Shown here: positions 16,353 to 24,764 of the stretch, in pieces | Position numbering within the stretch: the stretch's first letter is position 1 | Layout of the letters: each line of letters opens with the position of its first letter | Assembly (NCBI RefSeq): GCF_016741875.1 | Contig: NZ_JAERRF010000010.1 | Span: forward strand, 124,001 to 188,000 | Length of the DNA: 64,000 bases | Direction: 5' to 3' | DNA from: Streptomyces coffeae | GTDB lineage: Bacteria > Actinomycetota > Actinomycetes > Streptomycetales > Streptomycetaceae | Position numbers and translations under genes: made by a program | Notes under the pieces: generated by a model | Database searches by the model: none | Seen by the model: only the letters and a program-made list of their open reading frames with translations | Told to the model about the DNA's origin: nothing

Positions 16353-17123
16353 CTAGGGAGGGGGTCCGTCGGCGGAGCCGGGCGTGGCGAGGCGGAGTTC
16401 GACCAGACGCGCCATGCACCGCTGGACGCACGCCTCGGCCAGGGCTCTGGCCTGCTCGTCCGCATCATCTTGCAGGGCGCAGATCACAGCGCGGTGACGA
16501 TCGCACACGTCCTTCAGATACTCGTCGTCCGCGAGCACCAGGGAGAGCAGCGCGCCCACTTCCGTCTGGATGGCTATCTCCTCGCGGGTCAGCCGCGCGG
16601 ACTGGGCGGCGGCGGCCAGCTCCACATGGAAACGGCCGTGCACCCGGCTGCGCGCCGGGGGGTCGGACGCTTCGGCCAACTGGTCGACGGAGCGGCTGAG
16701 TTGGAGCAGATCGCCGGGCTCGGTGCGGTGGGCGGCCAGTCGGGCGGCGGCTCCGGAGACGGCGGCCCAGTGGTCGCCGAGGTCACGGAGCTCCTCAGTG
16801 CTCCAGCCGAGGAGCAGCCCGCGCAGCCGCTCCTCGGCGGGGCCTTCGGGGACGGTGACGAAGCTGCCCCCGCCGCGGCCCCTGCGGGTGGTGACCAACC
16901 CCTGCTGACGCAGGGCCATGAGTGCTTCACGCAGGGTGACGGTGGAGACACTGAGCCGCGCCGCGAGATCGGACTCGCCGGGCAGCTGCTCCCCGTCCGC
17001 CAGCAGTCCGAGCTCTATGGCATCCCCCAGCCGTCGCACCACAGCGTCCACCCTGGCCTGGCTGTCGACGGGCGCGAAGACGCCCTGCCGGGCACCGCCA
17101 AAGTCTCGCGTCACCACACTCAC
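16353..17123 (-). CDS. GntR/FadR-family transcriptional regulator
   Basis: A 256-residue regulator. The winged helix near 25-85 shows GEQLPGESDLAARLSVSTVTLREALMAL, a typical GntR recognition region, followed by the wing QGLVTTRRGRGGGSFV. The C-terminal helical FCD-type domain contains HGRFHVELAAAAQSARL and DRHRAVICAL, with metal-ligand His residues in the usual places. A GTG start at 17123 is used. It is divergent from the ABC importer across 107 nt of relatively AT-rich DNA and operonic with the cache gene. It probably represses the importer and is released by its substrate. Confidence 0.9.
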   Translation of the reverse strand: MSVVTRDFGGARQGVFAPVDSQARVDAVVRRLGDAIELGLLADGEQLPGESDLAARLSVSTVTLREALMALRQQGLVTTRRGRGGGSFVTVPEGPAEERLRGLLLGWSTEELRDLGDHWAAVSGAAARLAAHRTEPGDLLQLSRSVDQLAEASDPPARSRVHGRFHVELAAAAQSARLTREEIAIQTEVGALLSLVLADDEYLKDVCDRHRAVICALQDDADEQARALAEACVQRCMARLVELRLATPGSADGPPP

Positions 17124-17158
17124 CCCCTGTCCGTTGACTCAGGCTTTACCTTAACGGG

Positions 17159-17181
17159 GTCTTGTAATTAGACCTATGTCT
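17159..17181. promoter_or_regulatory. Candidate GntR operator between regulator and importer
   Basis: GTCT (17159-17162), AGAC (17170-17173) and GTCT (17178-17181) make two overlapping inverted repeats in an AT-rich stretch of the divergent promoter region. This is the likeliest site for the adjacent GntR protein, but it does not match a canonical FadR box exactly. Confidence 0.45.
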
Positions 17182-17230
17182 TCATAGTTTTACGGACCAA
17201 CGTCCAGCGGCATCAGAAAGGTTCCCGCCC

Positions 17231-18268
17231 ATGGAGGGGAAAGCCATCCGACTGCAGAGCCTGCGCAAGTCCTTCGGGAAGACGGAGGCGGTCGCCGGAG
17301 TCGACCTGGAGATATCGGACGGCGAGTTCTTCTCGATGCTGGGGCCCTCCGGATCCGGCAAGACCACGGTGCTCCGGATGATCGCGGGCTTCGAACCGCC
17401 CACCGGCGGCACCATCGAGCTGGCCGGGCGGGACGTCACCCGGCTCGCCCCGTTCGAGCGGGATGTGCACACCGTCTTCCAGGACTACGCGCTCTTCCCG
17501 CATATGACGATCGAGCAGAACGTCGCCTACGGACTGAAGATCCGACGAGTCCCGAAGGCCGAACGGCTGCGCCGGGCCCGTGAGGCACTGGCCGACGTCC
17601 GGCTCGAAGGACTCGGCGACCGCAGGCCCGCCCAGCTCTCCGGAGGCCAGCGGCAGCGAGTGGCCCTCGCCCGGGCCCTGGTCAGCCGCCCCAGGGTGCT
17701 GCTGCTCGACGAACCGCTGGGCGCCCTCGACCTCAAGCTGCGCGAGCAGATGCAGATCGAACTCAAGGAGCTCCAGCGGGAGGTGGGCATCACCTTCGTC
17801 TTCGTCACCCACGACCAGGACGAGGCGCTGACCATGAGCGACCGGATCGCGGTCTTCAACCGGGGCCGGGTGGAGCAGGTGGGCACCCCCGCCGAGATCT
17901 ACGAACGCCCCGCCACCCCCTTCGTCGCCGGTTTTGTCGGCACCTCCAATCTGCTCACCGGTCCGGCCGCGGAGCAGGTGGTGGGTGAAACCGGCACCTT
18001 CAGCATCCGCCCGGAGAAGATCCGGGTGCTGAAGGAGGACCGGGACAGCGGTACGCCGGACTGTGCCGGCGCCGTCGGCACCGTCGCCGAGGTCGTCTAT
18101 CTCGGGGACGCGACCCGTTTCCTCGTCGACCTCGACGCCGGGGGGCGGCTCACCGCCCTCCAGCAGAACCTGGAGACCTCCTCCGAGGACGTCGCGGGGT
18201 ACCGCGGCTCACGGGTCAGGCTCCAGTGGCAGCCGCGCCACACCGTCCGGGTCCCGGACGCCGACTGA
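17231..18268 (+). CDS. ABC transporter ATP-binding protein, PotA-like
   Basis: A 345-residue ATPase for the importer encoded downstream. Walker A GPSGSGKTT near 39-47, Q-loop VFQDYALFPH, signature LSGGQRQRVALARAL, Walker B VLLLDEPLGALD, H-loop FVTHDQDEAL. A C-terminal TOBE domain follows (IRPEKIRVL, AEVVYLGDATRFLVDL), as in spermidine/putrescine and related amine importers. ATG at 17231. It is the first gene of a four-gene operon (ATPase, binding protein, two permeases). Confidence 0.93.
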   Translation: MEGKAIRLQSLRKSFGKTEAVAGVDLEISDGEFFSMLGPSGSGKTTVLRMIAGFEPPTGGTIELAGRDVTRLAPFERDVHTVFQDYALFPHMTIEQNVAYGLKIRRVPKAERLRRAREALADVRLEGLGDRRPAQLSGGQRQRVALARALVSRPRVLLLDEPLGALDLKLREQMQIELKELQREVGITFVFVTHDQDEALTMSDRIAVFNRGRVEQVGTPAEIYERPATPFVAGFVGTSNLLTGPAAEQVVGETGTFSIRPEKIRVLKEDRDSGTPDCAGAVGTVAEVVYLGDATRFLVDLDAGGRLTALQQNLETSSEDVAGYRGSRVRLQWQPRHTVRVPDAD

Positions 18269-18336
18269 GCCCCCGGCGCGTCCCGCCCGCGTCACCTTTC
18301 ATCCCTCCGTCGTCCCCCACCCTGTGGAGACTTGTC

Positions 18337-19530
18337 GTGCACATGCCCTATTCGCTCAAGGCCGCCGCGGCGGCCGGAGTCCTGCTCCTCGCCACCGCCT
18401 GCGGCTCGTCCGGTACGTCCTCGTCGGCCGGCGGCTTCGATCCACCGGACCTCAAACCGCGCAAGCAGCTCGGCAAGACCGAGGGCAAGGTGAACCTCAT
18501 CGCCTGGGCCGGCTATGTCGAGGACGGCAGCAACGACCCGAAGGTCGACTGGGTCAGCGACTTCGAGAAGCAGACCGGCTGTCAGGTCAGTTCCAAGACC
18601 GCGGCCAGCTCCGACGAGATGGTCAGCCTGATGAAGAGCGGTCAGTACGACGCGGTCTCCGCCTCCGGCGACGCCTCGCTGCGGCTGATCGCCTCCGGTG
18701 ACGCCGCACCCGTCAACACCACGCTGGTCCCCCACTACAAGGACGTCTTCGCCGGTCTGAAGAAGAAGGACTGGAACTCGGTCGACGGCGTCCCCTACGG
18801 CATCCCGCACGGCCGGGGCGCCAACCTCCTGATGTACAACACCAAGAAGGTCTCCCCCGCCCCCGACTCCTGGTCCGCCGTCTTCGACCAGGCGTCCGCC
18901 CACAAGGGCAAGGTCACCGCGTACGACTCACCGATCTACATCGCCGACGCCGCGCTCTACCTGATGAAGAGCAAGCCCTCGCTGGGCATCAAGAACCCCT
19001 ACGCGCTGGACCAGAAGCAGTTCGACGCGGCCGTGGATCTGCTCAAGGACCAGAACCGCAACATCGGCGAGTACTGGAGCGACTACCTCAAGGAGATCTC
19101 CGCCTTCAAGAGCGGCAACTCCGTGGTCGGCACCTCCTGGCAGGTGATCGTCAACGCCACCCAGGCCGAGAAAGCCCCGGTCAAGGCAGTGCTGCCCAAG
19201 GAGGGCGCCACCGGCTGGTCCGACACCTGGATGATCTCGGCCAAGGCCAAGCACCCCAACTGCGCCTACAAGTGGATGGACTGGATCATCTCCCCCAAGG
19301 TCAACGCACAGGTGGCCGAGTACTTCGGCGAGGCCCCGGCCAACGAGAAAGCCTGTGCCCTCACCGCGGCCAAGAACCACTGCGACACCTTCCACGCGGC
19401 CGACGAACCGTACTGGAAGAGGGTCCACTTCTGGACCACTCCGGTCGCCCAGTGCCTCGACGGCCGCAAGGACGCGAAGTGCGTGCCGTACGCCAAGTGG
19501 GTCCAGGCCTGGACCGAGATCAAGGGCTGA
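18337..19530 (+). CDS. Polyamine-type ABC substrate-binding lipoprotein, PotD-like
   Basis: A 397-residue lipoprotein anchored outside the membrane. The signal peptide ends in lipobox LATAC with the lipidated Cys followed by GSSGTSSS. The mature protein has the PotD-like opening GKVNLIAWAGYVEDGSND, then the hinge regions YDAVSASGDASLRLI and VDGVPYGIPHGRGANLLMYN. GTG at 18337 is preferred because GGAG lies 7 nt upstream; ATG at 18343 is the alternative. Substrate could be a polyamine, GABA or another cationic amine. The unlinked gamma-glutamyl ligase at 5.5 kb would fit polyamine catabolism, but that is inference. Confidence 0.9.
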   Translation: MHMPYSLKAAAAAGVLLLATACGSSGTSSSAGGFDPPDLKPRKQLGKTEGKVNLIAWAGYVEDGSNDPKVDWVSDFEKQTGCQVSSKTAASSDEMVSLMKSGQYDAVSASGDASLRLIASGDAAPVNTTLVPHYKDVFAGLKKKDWNSVDGVPYGIPHGRGANLLMYNTKKVSPAPDSWSAVFDQASAHKGKVTAYDSPIYIADAALYLMKSKPSLGIKNPYALDQKQFDAAVDLLKDQNRNIGEYWSDYLKEISAFKSGNSVVGTSWQVIVNATQAEKAPVKAVLPKEGATGWSDTWMISAKAKHPNCAYKWMDWIISPKVNAQVAEYFGEAPANEKACALTAAKNHCDTFHAADEPYWKRVHFWTTPVAQCLDGRKDAKCVPYAKWVQAWTEIKG

Positions 19531-19537
19531 GCCTGAT

Positions 19538-20422
19538 ATGACCAAGACCGCGCCGGCCGCCGGATTCGTCCGGCGGCTCGCCGGGACCCTGCACCGCCGT
19601 CCCCGGCTCCAGCTGTCCCTGCTGCTCACCGCGCCGCTGACCTGGCTTGTCCTGGCCTATCTCGGCTCGCTCAGCGCGCTGTTCCTGTCCGCGTTCTGGA
19701 CGACGGACAGTTTCACCTCGAGCGTGGTGAAGGTCTGGAACACCGACAACTTCACCACCCTGTTCCAGAGCGACGTCTACCGCCAGGTCGCCCTGCGGAG
19801 CGTCGGCGTGGCGCTGGCGGTCACCGCGCTGTGCGCCGTGATCGCCTTCCCCGTAGCCTTCTACACCGCCCGGATCGCCAAGCCCCGCTGGCGGCCCCTG
19901 CTGGTGGTGGCGATCCTCACCCCGCTGTGGGCCAGCTATCTGGTCAAGGCGTACGCCTGGCGGCTCATCCTCGCCGAGGGCGGTCTGCTGGACTGGCTGC
20001 TCGGTCCGCTCGGACTCGACGGACCCGGTTACGGGCTGACCGCCACCGTCCTGGTGCTGACGTATCTGTGGCTGCCGTACATGATCCTGCCGATCCACGC
20101 CGGGCTCGAACAGCTCCCGGACAATCTGCTGGACGCCTCCGCCGACCTCGGTGCCCGCACCGGCCGGACCTTCCGTTCGGTGGTGCTGCCGATGCTGCTG
20201 CCGTCCATCGCGGCCGGGTCGGTCTTCACCTTCTCGCTCAGCCTCGGCGACTACATCGCCGTGCAGATCGTCGGCGGCAAGACCCAGCTGATCGGCAATC
20301 TCATCTACTCCAACATCACCCTCGATCTGCCGCTCGCCGCGGCGCTGGGCACCGTACCGGTGTTGATCATCGTGGGCTATCTGCTCGCGGTCCGCCGCAC
20401 CGGTGCCCTCAGCAGCCTCTGA
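19538..20422 (+). CDS. ABC transporter permease, PotB-like
   Basis: A 294-residue inner-membrane permease with about six transmembrane helices. The cytoplasmic coupling loop reads LLDASADLGARTGRTFRSVV, the EAA-loop position. The large first loop before TM2 is typical of PotB. ATG at 19538, 7 nt after the binding-protein stop. Third gene of the importer operon. Confidence 0.92.
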   Translation: MTKTAPAAGFVRRLAGTLHRRPRLQLSLLLTAPLTWLVLAYLGSLSALFLSAFWTTDSFTSSVVKVWNTDNFTTLFQSDVYRQVALRSVGVALAVTALCAVIAFPVAFYTARIAKPRWRPLLVVAILTPLWASYLVKAYAWRLILAEGGLLDWLLGPLGLDGPGYGLTATVLVLTYLWLPYMILPIHAGLEQLPDNLLDASADLGARTGRTFRSVVLPMLLPSIAAGSVFTFSLSLGDYIAVQIVGGKTQLIGNLIYSNITLDLPLAAALGTVPVLIIVGYLLAVRRTGALSSL

Positions 20423-20447
20423 CGGCCCGCACACCGAAGGCCCTTCG

Positions 20448-21263
20448 ATGAATCTCTCCCGCCCCGCGCGCATCACCCTGCGCATCGCCGCCGGGCTCGG
20501 CTTCGCGGTCATCTATGTGCCGCTGCTGCTGGTCCTGGTCAACTCCCTCAATCCCGACCGCAGTTCCGGCTGGCCACCGCCCGGACTCACCCTCCACTGG
20601 TGGGCCGATGCCTGGCACAGCACCGGTGCCCGCGACGCGCTGTGGACCTCGGTCAAGGCCGGTCTCGGCGCCACCGCGATCGCCCTGGTCCTCGGCACCC
20701 TCATCGCCTTCGCCGTGCAGCGCTTCCGCTTCTTCGGCCGGGAGACCCTCTCCTTCCTGGTCGTCCTGCCGATCGCGCTGCCCGGTATCGTCACCGGTGT
20801 CGCCCTCAACACCGCCTTCCGTACGGTCCTCGAACCGCTCGGGGTGGGCCTGGGCATGTTCACCGTGGTGGTCGGCCACGCCACCTTCTGCATCGTGGTC
20901 GTCTTCAACAATGTGATCGCCCGGCTGCGCCGGATGGCCGGATCCTATGAACAGGCCGCCATGGATCTGGGCGCGAACACCTTCCGGGCCTTCGTCGACA
21001 TCACCTTCCCGCTGGTGCGCTCGGCCCTGGTGGCGGGCGGGCTGCTCGCCTTCGCGCTGTCCTTCGACGAGATCGTGGTGACGACCTTCACCGCGGGCCC
21101 CGGTATCCAGACCCTGCCGATCTGGATCTTCTCCAATATGGCCCGCCCCCAGCAGGCCCCGGTGGTCAACGTCGTCGCCGCCGTCCTCGTCCTGCTGTCG
21201 GTCATCCCCATCTACCTCGCCCAGCGGCTGTCGTCGGACACCGCGACGGGCAGCCGGATCTGA
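20448..21263 (+). CDS. ABC transporter permease, PotC-like
   Basis: A 271-residue permease, partner of the preceding one. The coupling loop is YEQAAMDLGANTFRAFVDITFPLV. TM1 is IAAGLGFAVIYVPLLLVLVNSL, followed by the short extracellular loop with LHWWADAW that is common in PotC. ATG at 20448, 25 nt after the PotB-like stop. It is the last gene of the operon; a hairpin follows at 21269. Confidence 0.92.
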   Translation: MNLSRPARITLRIAAGLGFAVIYVPLLLVLVNSLNPDRSSGWPPPGLTLHWWADAWHSTGARDALWTSVKAGLGATAIALVLGTLIAFAVQRFRFFGRETLSFLVVLPIALPGIVTGVALNTAFRTVLEPLGVGLGMFTVVVGHATFCIVVVFNNVIARLRRMAGSYEQAAMDLGANTFRAFVDITFPLVRSALVAGGLLAFALSFDEIVVTTFTAGPGIQTLPIWIFSNMARPQQAPVVNVVAAVLVLLSVIPIYLAQRLSSDTATGSRI

Positions 21264-21268
21264 AAGGC

Positions 21269-21291
21269 CCGTCCCACCACCGCGGGGACGG
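21269..21291 (+). terminator. Hairpin after the importer operon
   Basis: CCGTCCC (21269-21275) pairs with GGGACGG (21285-21291) across a 9-nt loop, 6 nt after the last importer gene. It would separate the importer from the conflict-type locus that follows. Confidence 0.6.
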
Positions 21292-21333
21292 CGAACGGCA
21301 TATCGTTCGTGACGGAGCGCGGAGGGGGGCGCG

Positions 21334-21891
21334 GTGGCGCGGGACGGGAACGGCGATGCGGAGAATCTGACGAACAAGCTGCTCATCGTGGAGTACGAGC
21401 AGGTGAAGGAGGAGCAGCGGGCGCGGATCGGGTTCCGGGACAATCTGCTCTACGCCACGCTCGCCTCGATGGCGGCCATCATCACCTTCTCCTTCCAGAA
21501 CGGCGGTCAGCCCGAGCTGCTTCTGCTGCTGCCGCCCGCGTCGGTGGTGCTGGGATGGGCGTATCTGGTCAACGACGAAAAGATCTCGGCCATCGGACGC
21601 TATGTGCGCGGGGATCTGGGGCCGCGGCTGGCGGCGCTGGCGCCGGGGTCCTCGCGGGTGTTCGGATGGGAGACGGCCCATCGCGACGACCACCGCAGGG
21701 TCTCCCGGAAGCGGCTCCAACTCGCCGCGGATCTGCTGCTGTTCTCGGTGGCGCCGATGGCCGCCCTGATCGTGTGCTGGTCATCGGAGCCGCTGCCTCC
21801 GTGGCTGCTGGCGGTGTCGGTGGCCGAAGTGGCGCTGGTCGCCGTGGTCACCGTGGAGATCGTGCGGTACGCGGATCTCCACCGTCCGTGA
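21334..21891 (+). CDS. Four-TM membrane protein, unknown function
   Basis: A 185-residue protein I cannot name. A charged N-terminal helix (LLIVEYEQVKEEQRARIGFRDNLLYATLAS) leads into two hydrophobic segments (about 40-55 and 60-80), a cytoplasmic charged loop with GWETAHRDDHRRVSRKRLQ, and two more (about 130-150 and 155-178). GTG start with a strong GGAGGGGGG Shine-Dalgarno. It precedes the EAD-nucleosidase by 80 nt on the same strand. Small multi-TM proteins are common as sensors or effectors beside EAD/VMAP systems, so membership of that locus is plausible but unproven. Confidence 0.75.
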   Translation: MARDGNGDAENLTNKLLIVEYEQVKEEQRARIGFRDNLLYATLASMAAIITFSFQNGGQPELLLLLPPASVVLGWAYLVNDEKISAIGRYVRGDLGPRLAALAPGSSRVFGWETAHRDDHRRVSRKRLQLAADLLLFSVAPMAALIVCWSSEPLPPWLLAVSVAEVALVAVVTVEIVRYADLHRP

Positions 21892-21971
21892 TGTGAACAT
21901 GTACATCGACGCCGGGCCCGCGGTGGCGCAGCATGGTGGGTTCGGGTCACAACGGTGCCGAGGGGGAAACG

Positions 21972-23093
21972 GTGACGGCTGGCGACAACGGGGGCTCCGC
22001 GCGGGCGGATGTGGTGGTACTCACCGCGCTGGAGGTGGAGTACCGGGCGGTGTGCGCCCATCTTCAGGAGTTGCGCCCGGTGCGGGCCGAGCGGGGTGCC
22101 CTGTTCGAGGTGGGCTCCTTCCGTGAGGGTTCCGTCGAGCGGCGGGTGGCGACCCATATGACCGGCCCCGGCAATCCGGGCGCGGCGGCCGCGGTCGAGC
22201 GGGCCGCGGCGCTGTTCGCGCCCCGCGCGCTGCTGTTCGTCGGGGTGGCGGGCGGGCGCAAGGACGTGGTGCTGGGCGATGTGGTGGCCGCCGACGCGGT
22301 GTACGACTACGAGACCGGCAAGGACACCGAGCAGGGTTTTCTGCCCCGGCAGAAAACCCACCAGTCGGCGTACGGACTGGTGCAGTTGGCCCGGATCGTC
22401 ACCGCGGGCGACACCTGGCAGCGGCGGATCCGCCCGTCGGACGGCTCCCCGCTCCCCCGCGCCCATGTCAAACCGATCGCGGCGGGCGGGCGGGTGGTGG
22501 CACACCATCGCTCGGACGCCGGACGCAGACTGGCGGCGGCCGCGGGAGACGCCGTCGCGGTGGACATGGAGGGCTTCGGCTTCCTGGCGGGCGCGTATCT
22601 CAATCAGCATCTGGACGCCCTGGTGATCCGGGGCATCTCGGATCTGCTGGGCGACAAGGGGGAGGCTCATGACGAGCGCTGGCAGCCCGTGGCGTCCCGG
22701 AATGCCGCCGCCTTCGCGTTCGAGCTGATCGGGCGGCTACCCGAGGAGGCGGGCGCGGCGCGCCCCGCGCCCGCGGCGCATGCCGTCTCACCCTCCGCGC
22801 GCCGTCAGCACAAGCTGACCATTCATCAATTGGGTGTCATGGCCGATGCCTTGCTCGACATTCCCGGGATGACCTCGCCCGCCCGCTGGCAGCAGCTGCT
22901 CGATGAGCTGCCCACCGTCGGCACCGCGGTCGGCCGGCAGTCGGCGAGCCGGGCGGAGGCGCTGGCCCTGCTGCGGACCTGTGAGGCATACGGCGCGCTG
23001 AAGGAGCTGGTGGAGGTGGTGTCCGTGCTCGCGCCGGACACCCCGGCGACGGCCGAACTGGCCCGGCGCATAGCGGAGCTGGGCCGTGCGTGA
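21972..23093 (+). CDS. Nucleosidase (PNP/MTAN superfamily) with C-terminal effector-associated domain
   Basis: A 373-residue cytosolic protein. Residues about 10-245 form a purine-nucleoside phosphorylase/MTAN-like domain: VVVLTALEVEYRAV, GPGNPGAAAAVERA, LLFVGVAGGRKDVVLGDVV, AVDMEGFGF near 196-204 (sugar-binding MEG motif) and IRGISDLL with the catalytic Asp near 222. After a Pro/Ala linker, residues about 278-368 (IHQLGVMADALLDIPGM..., ALALLRTCEAYGALKELVEV) resemble EAD-type adaptor domains. In such systems nucleosidase domains are effectors that degrade nucleotides. GTG at 21972 follows GAGGGGGAA; ATG 21933 is the alternative. The active site looks intact. Confidence 0.82.
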   Translation: MTAGDNGGSARADVVVLTALEVEYRAVCAHLQELRPVRAERGALFEVGSFREGSVERRVATHMTGPGNPGAAAAVERAAALFAPRALLFVGVAGGRKDVVLGDVVAADAVYDYETGKDTEQGFLPRQKTHQSAYGLVQLARIVTAGDTWQRRIRPSDGSPLPRAHVKPIAAGGRVVAHHRSDAGRRLAAAAGDAVAVDMEGFGFLAGAYLNQHLDALVIRGISDLLGDKGEAHDERWQPVASRNAAAFAFELIGRLPEEAGAARPAPAAHAVSPSARRQHKLTIHQLGVMADALLDIPGMTSPARWQQLLDELPTVGTAVGRQSASRAEALALLRTCEAYGALKELVEVVSVLAPDTPATAELARRIAELGRA

Positions 23094-23273
23094 CCGCGCG
23101 GACGCGGGCACGCTCGGCGCGCACCCGGGAGCGCCGGGGAGTGTCGCCCGGGGCGTGCAGGGCATACAAGTTGTCCGGAGTCCGGGCGGGCGGCGCCCGC
23201 GATATGACAGGGTCTCCGGCGGGGGATCACCGGCGGCGGGGACCGGTGATACGGGCTCAGGGGAGGGCATGGC

Positions 23274-24764
23274 ATGGCGGCCATGGGGGAAGGCAGCCTG
23301 GCATCGGTCACCAATCTGGTCACAGCGCTCAAGGAGTTCCGCTGTCTGACGAATCCGGAATCCCGTGAACTGTGTCTGGAACTGGCCGCCAGGGAACTGG
23401 AATCGGCCGTACCGGTCCGCAGCCACCGGGTGACCGACTACTTCCTGGTCGAGCTGGCCCGGGAGTGTCTGGACAATGTGCGGGTGATGCGGGCGCTGCG
23501 CGCGTCGCTGGCGGTGTTGGTCTCGGACGCGGACGCGATGCACCAGCTCGACGCGGTCATGGCGCAGATGACGGCCCGTCCGGCGCTGCCCGTGCCCGCC
23601 ACCGCGGAGCTGCGGTCGCTGCTGGAGGAGCTGGAGATCGGACAGCTGGGGCAGCTGTGCCGGGCGGCGGCGGGCCCGCTCCAGGACGTTCCCCCGGTCA
23701 CCGGCCCCTGGCACGCCTTCGAGGTGCTGAGCCGGATGAACGCCCAGCCGGGCAGTCTGCCGCCGGGGCTCGCCCTGGTGGAGTATCTGGCCGCGTCCGC
23801 ACAGCCGTTGCGCACGGCGGACGCGTTGCGTGCGTGGGCCGATGAGCGGGCCCGGGAGCTGTCCCTGACCTCGCAGCTGAGATCGCTGCGCCAGCAGGTG
23901 GGCCATGCCGCCCCGGCCGAGCCGGTCGACGCCTATCTGGTGATCCGGCTGCTGCGGCAGGAGGAGCCGGGCCGCTATGAGCTCTCGTCCTGGCACCAGT
24001 ACGACCCCACCGGCTGGCATCCGGCCCGGGGCCCGGTCACCCAGGTCACCTCGGCCACCGCCGAGCGGGCCGTCCAGGACCTGGTGTTCGCCGCGGCGGA
24101 GGAGTGGGACGACGCCCGGTCCATCCATGTGGAGTTCATGCTGGGCGCCGATGACCTGAACCTTCCGGTGCATCTGTGGCGCCAGGAGCTGGACAGCGAT
24201 CTGGCCACTCCGCTGTGCATGGACTACCCCGTGGTGATAAGGAGTCTGGAGCGCTGCCAGACCCGCCGCTGGCACCGGTCGTGGAAGCAGCGCTGGCAGG
24301 TCTTCGCCGATCAGCCCCTGCGTTCCAAGCAGCTGGTCATCGACGGCCCGGACCCGGACAGCCCGTCCTCGGGGGACGTCGGCGGGCTGCTGGCCCGGCT
24401 CAAGGCCGATCCGTATGTGGTCGCGCTGGTCCTGAACTCGCCCCCGGGGGCCACCCCCGAAGGGACGAACGAGGCGCTGGCGGCGTGGCGGGCCGGGATC
24501 CCCGTGGTGACCTGGGACCGCCGCCACACCCGCGCCCCCGACCTGGTCCATTGGCTGAGACAAAAACCGGCCGAGGCCAGCGGGAACCTGGCACGGCTCC
24601 GCGAAGCCGTGACAGAGTTACGTCTGGACGCCCATACGATCGACTCCGCGGAGCGGGAGCATCACCCGGGGCAGCATGTGATGCTCGTCTGGGACGACCC
24701 GACCCGTCCCGTGGAGCCGGTGGGGCGGTTGACGGGGCCGGACGAGGGGGTGGGGAGCCGATGA
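23274..24764 (+). CDS. VMAP-type protein: EAD plus VMAP-C (vWA-MoxR-associated protein)
   Basis: A 496-residue protein. Residues about 8-98 form an alpha-helical EAD-like domain (SVTNLVTALKEFRCLTN..., YFLVELARECLDNVRVMRAL), of the same general pattern as the tail of the nucleosidase. Residues 105-205 are a middle helical region, and 215-455 match VMAP-C (VDAYLVIRLLRQEEPG, IHVEFMLGADDLNLPVHLW, YPVVIRSLERC, VVALVLNSPP). VMAP proteins link an effector through EAD-EAD contact to a MoxR ATPase and a vWA partner, here the next two genes. Codon 449 is TTA (24618-24620). The ATG at 23274 has GGGAGGG 6 nt upstream; the stop overlaps the next start by 4 nt. Confidence 0.82.
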   Translation: MAAMGEGSLASVTNLVTALKEFRCLTNPESRELCLELAARELESAVPVRSHRVTDYFLVELARECLDNVRVMRALRASLAVLVSDADAMHQLDAVMAQMTARPALPVPATAELRSLLEELEIGQLGQLCRAAAGPLQDVPPVTGPWHAFEVLSRMNAQPGSLPPGLALVEYLAASAQPLRTADALRAWADERARELSLTSQLRSLRQQVGHAAPAEPVDAYLVIRLLRQEEPGRYELSSWHQYDPTGWHPARGPVTQVTSATAERAVQDLVFAAAEEWDDARSIHVEFMLGADDLNLPVHLWRQELDSDLATPLCMDYPVVIRSLERCQTRRWHRSWKQRWQVFADQPLRSKQLVIDGPDPDSPSSGDVGGLLARLKADPYVVALVLNSPPGATPEGTNEALAAWRAGIPVVTWDRRHTRAPDLVHWLRQKPAEASGNLARLREAVTELRLDAHTIDSAEREHHPGQHVMLVWDDPTRPVEPVGRLTGPDEGVGSR

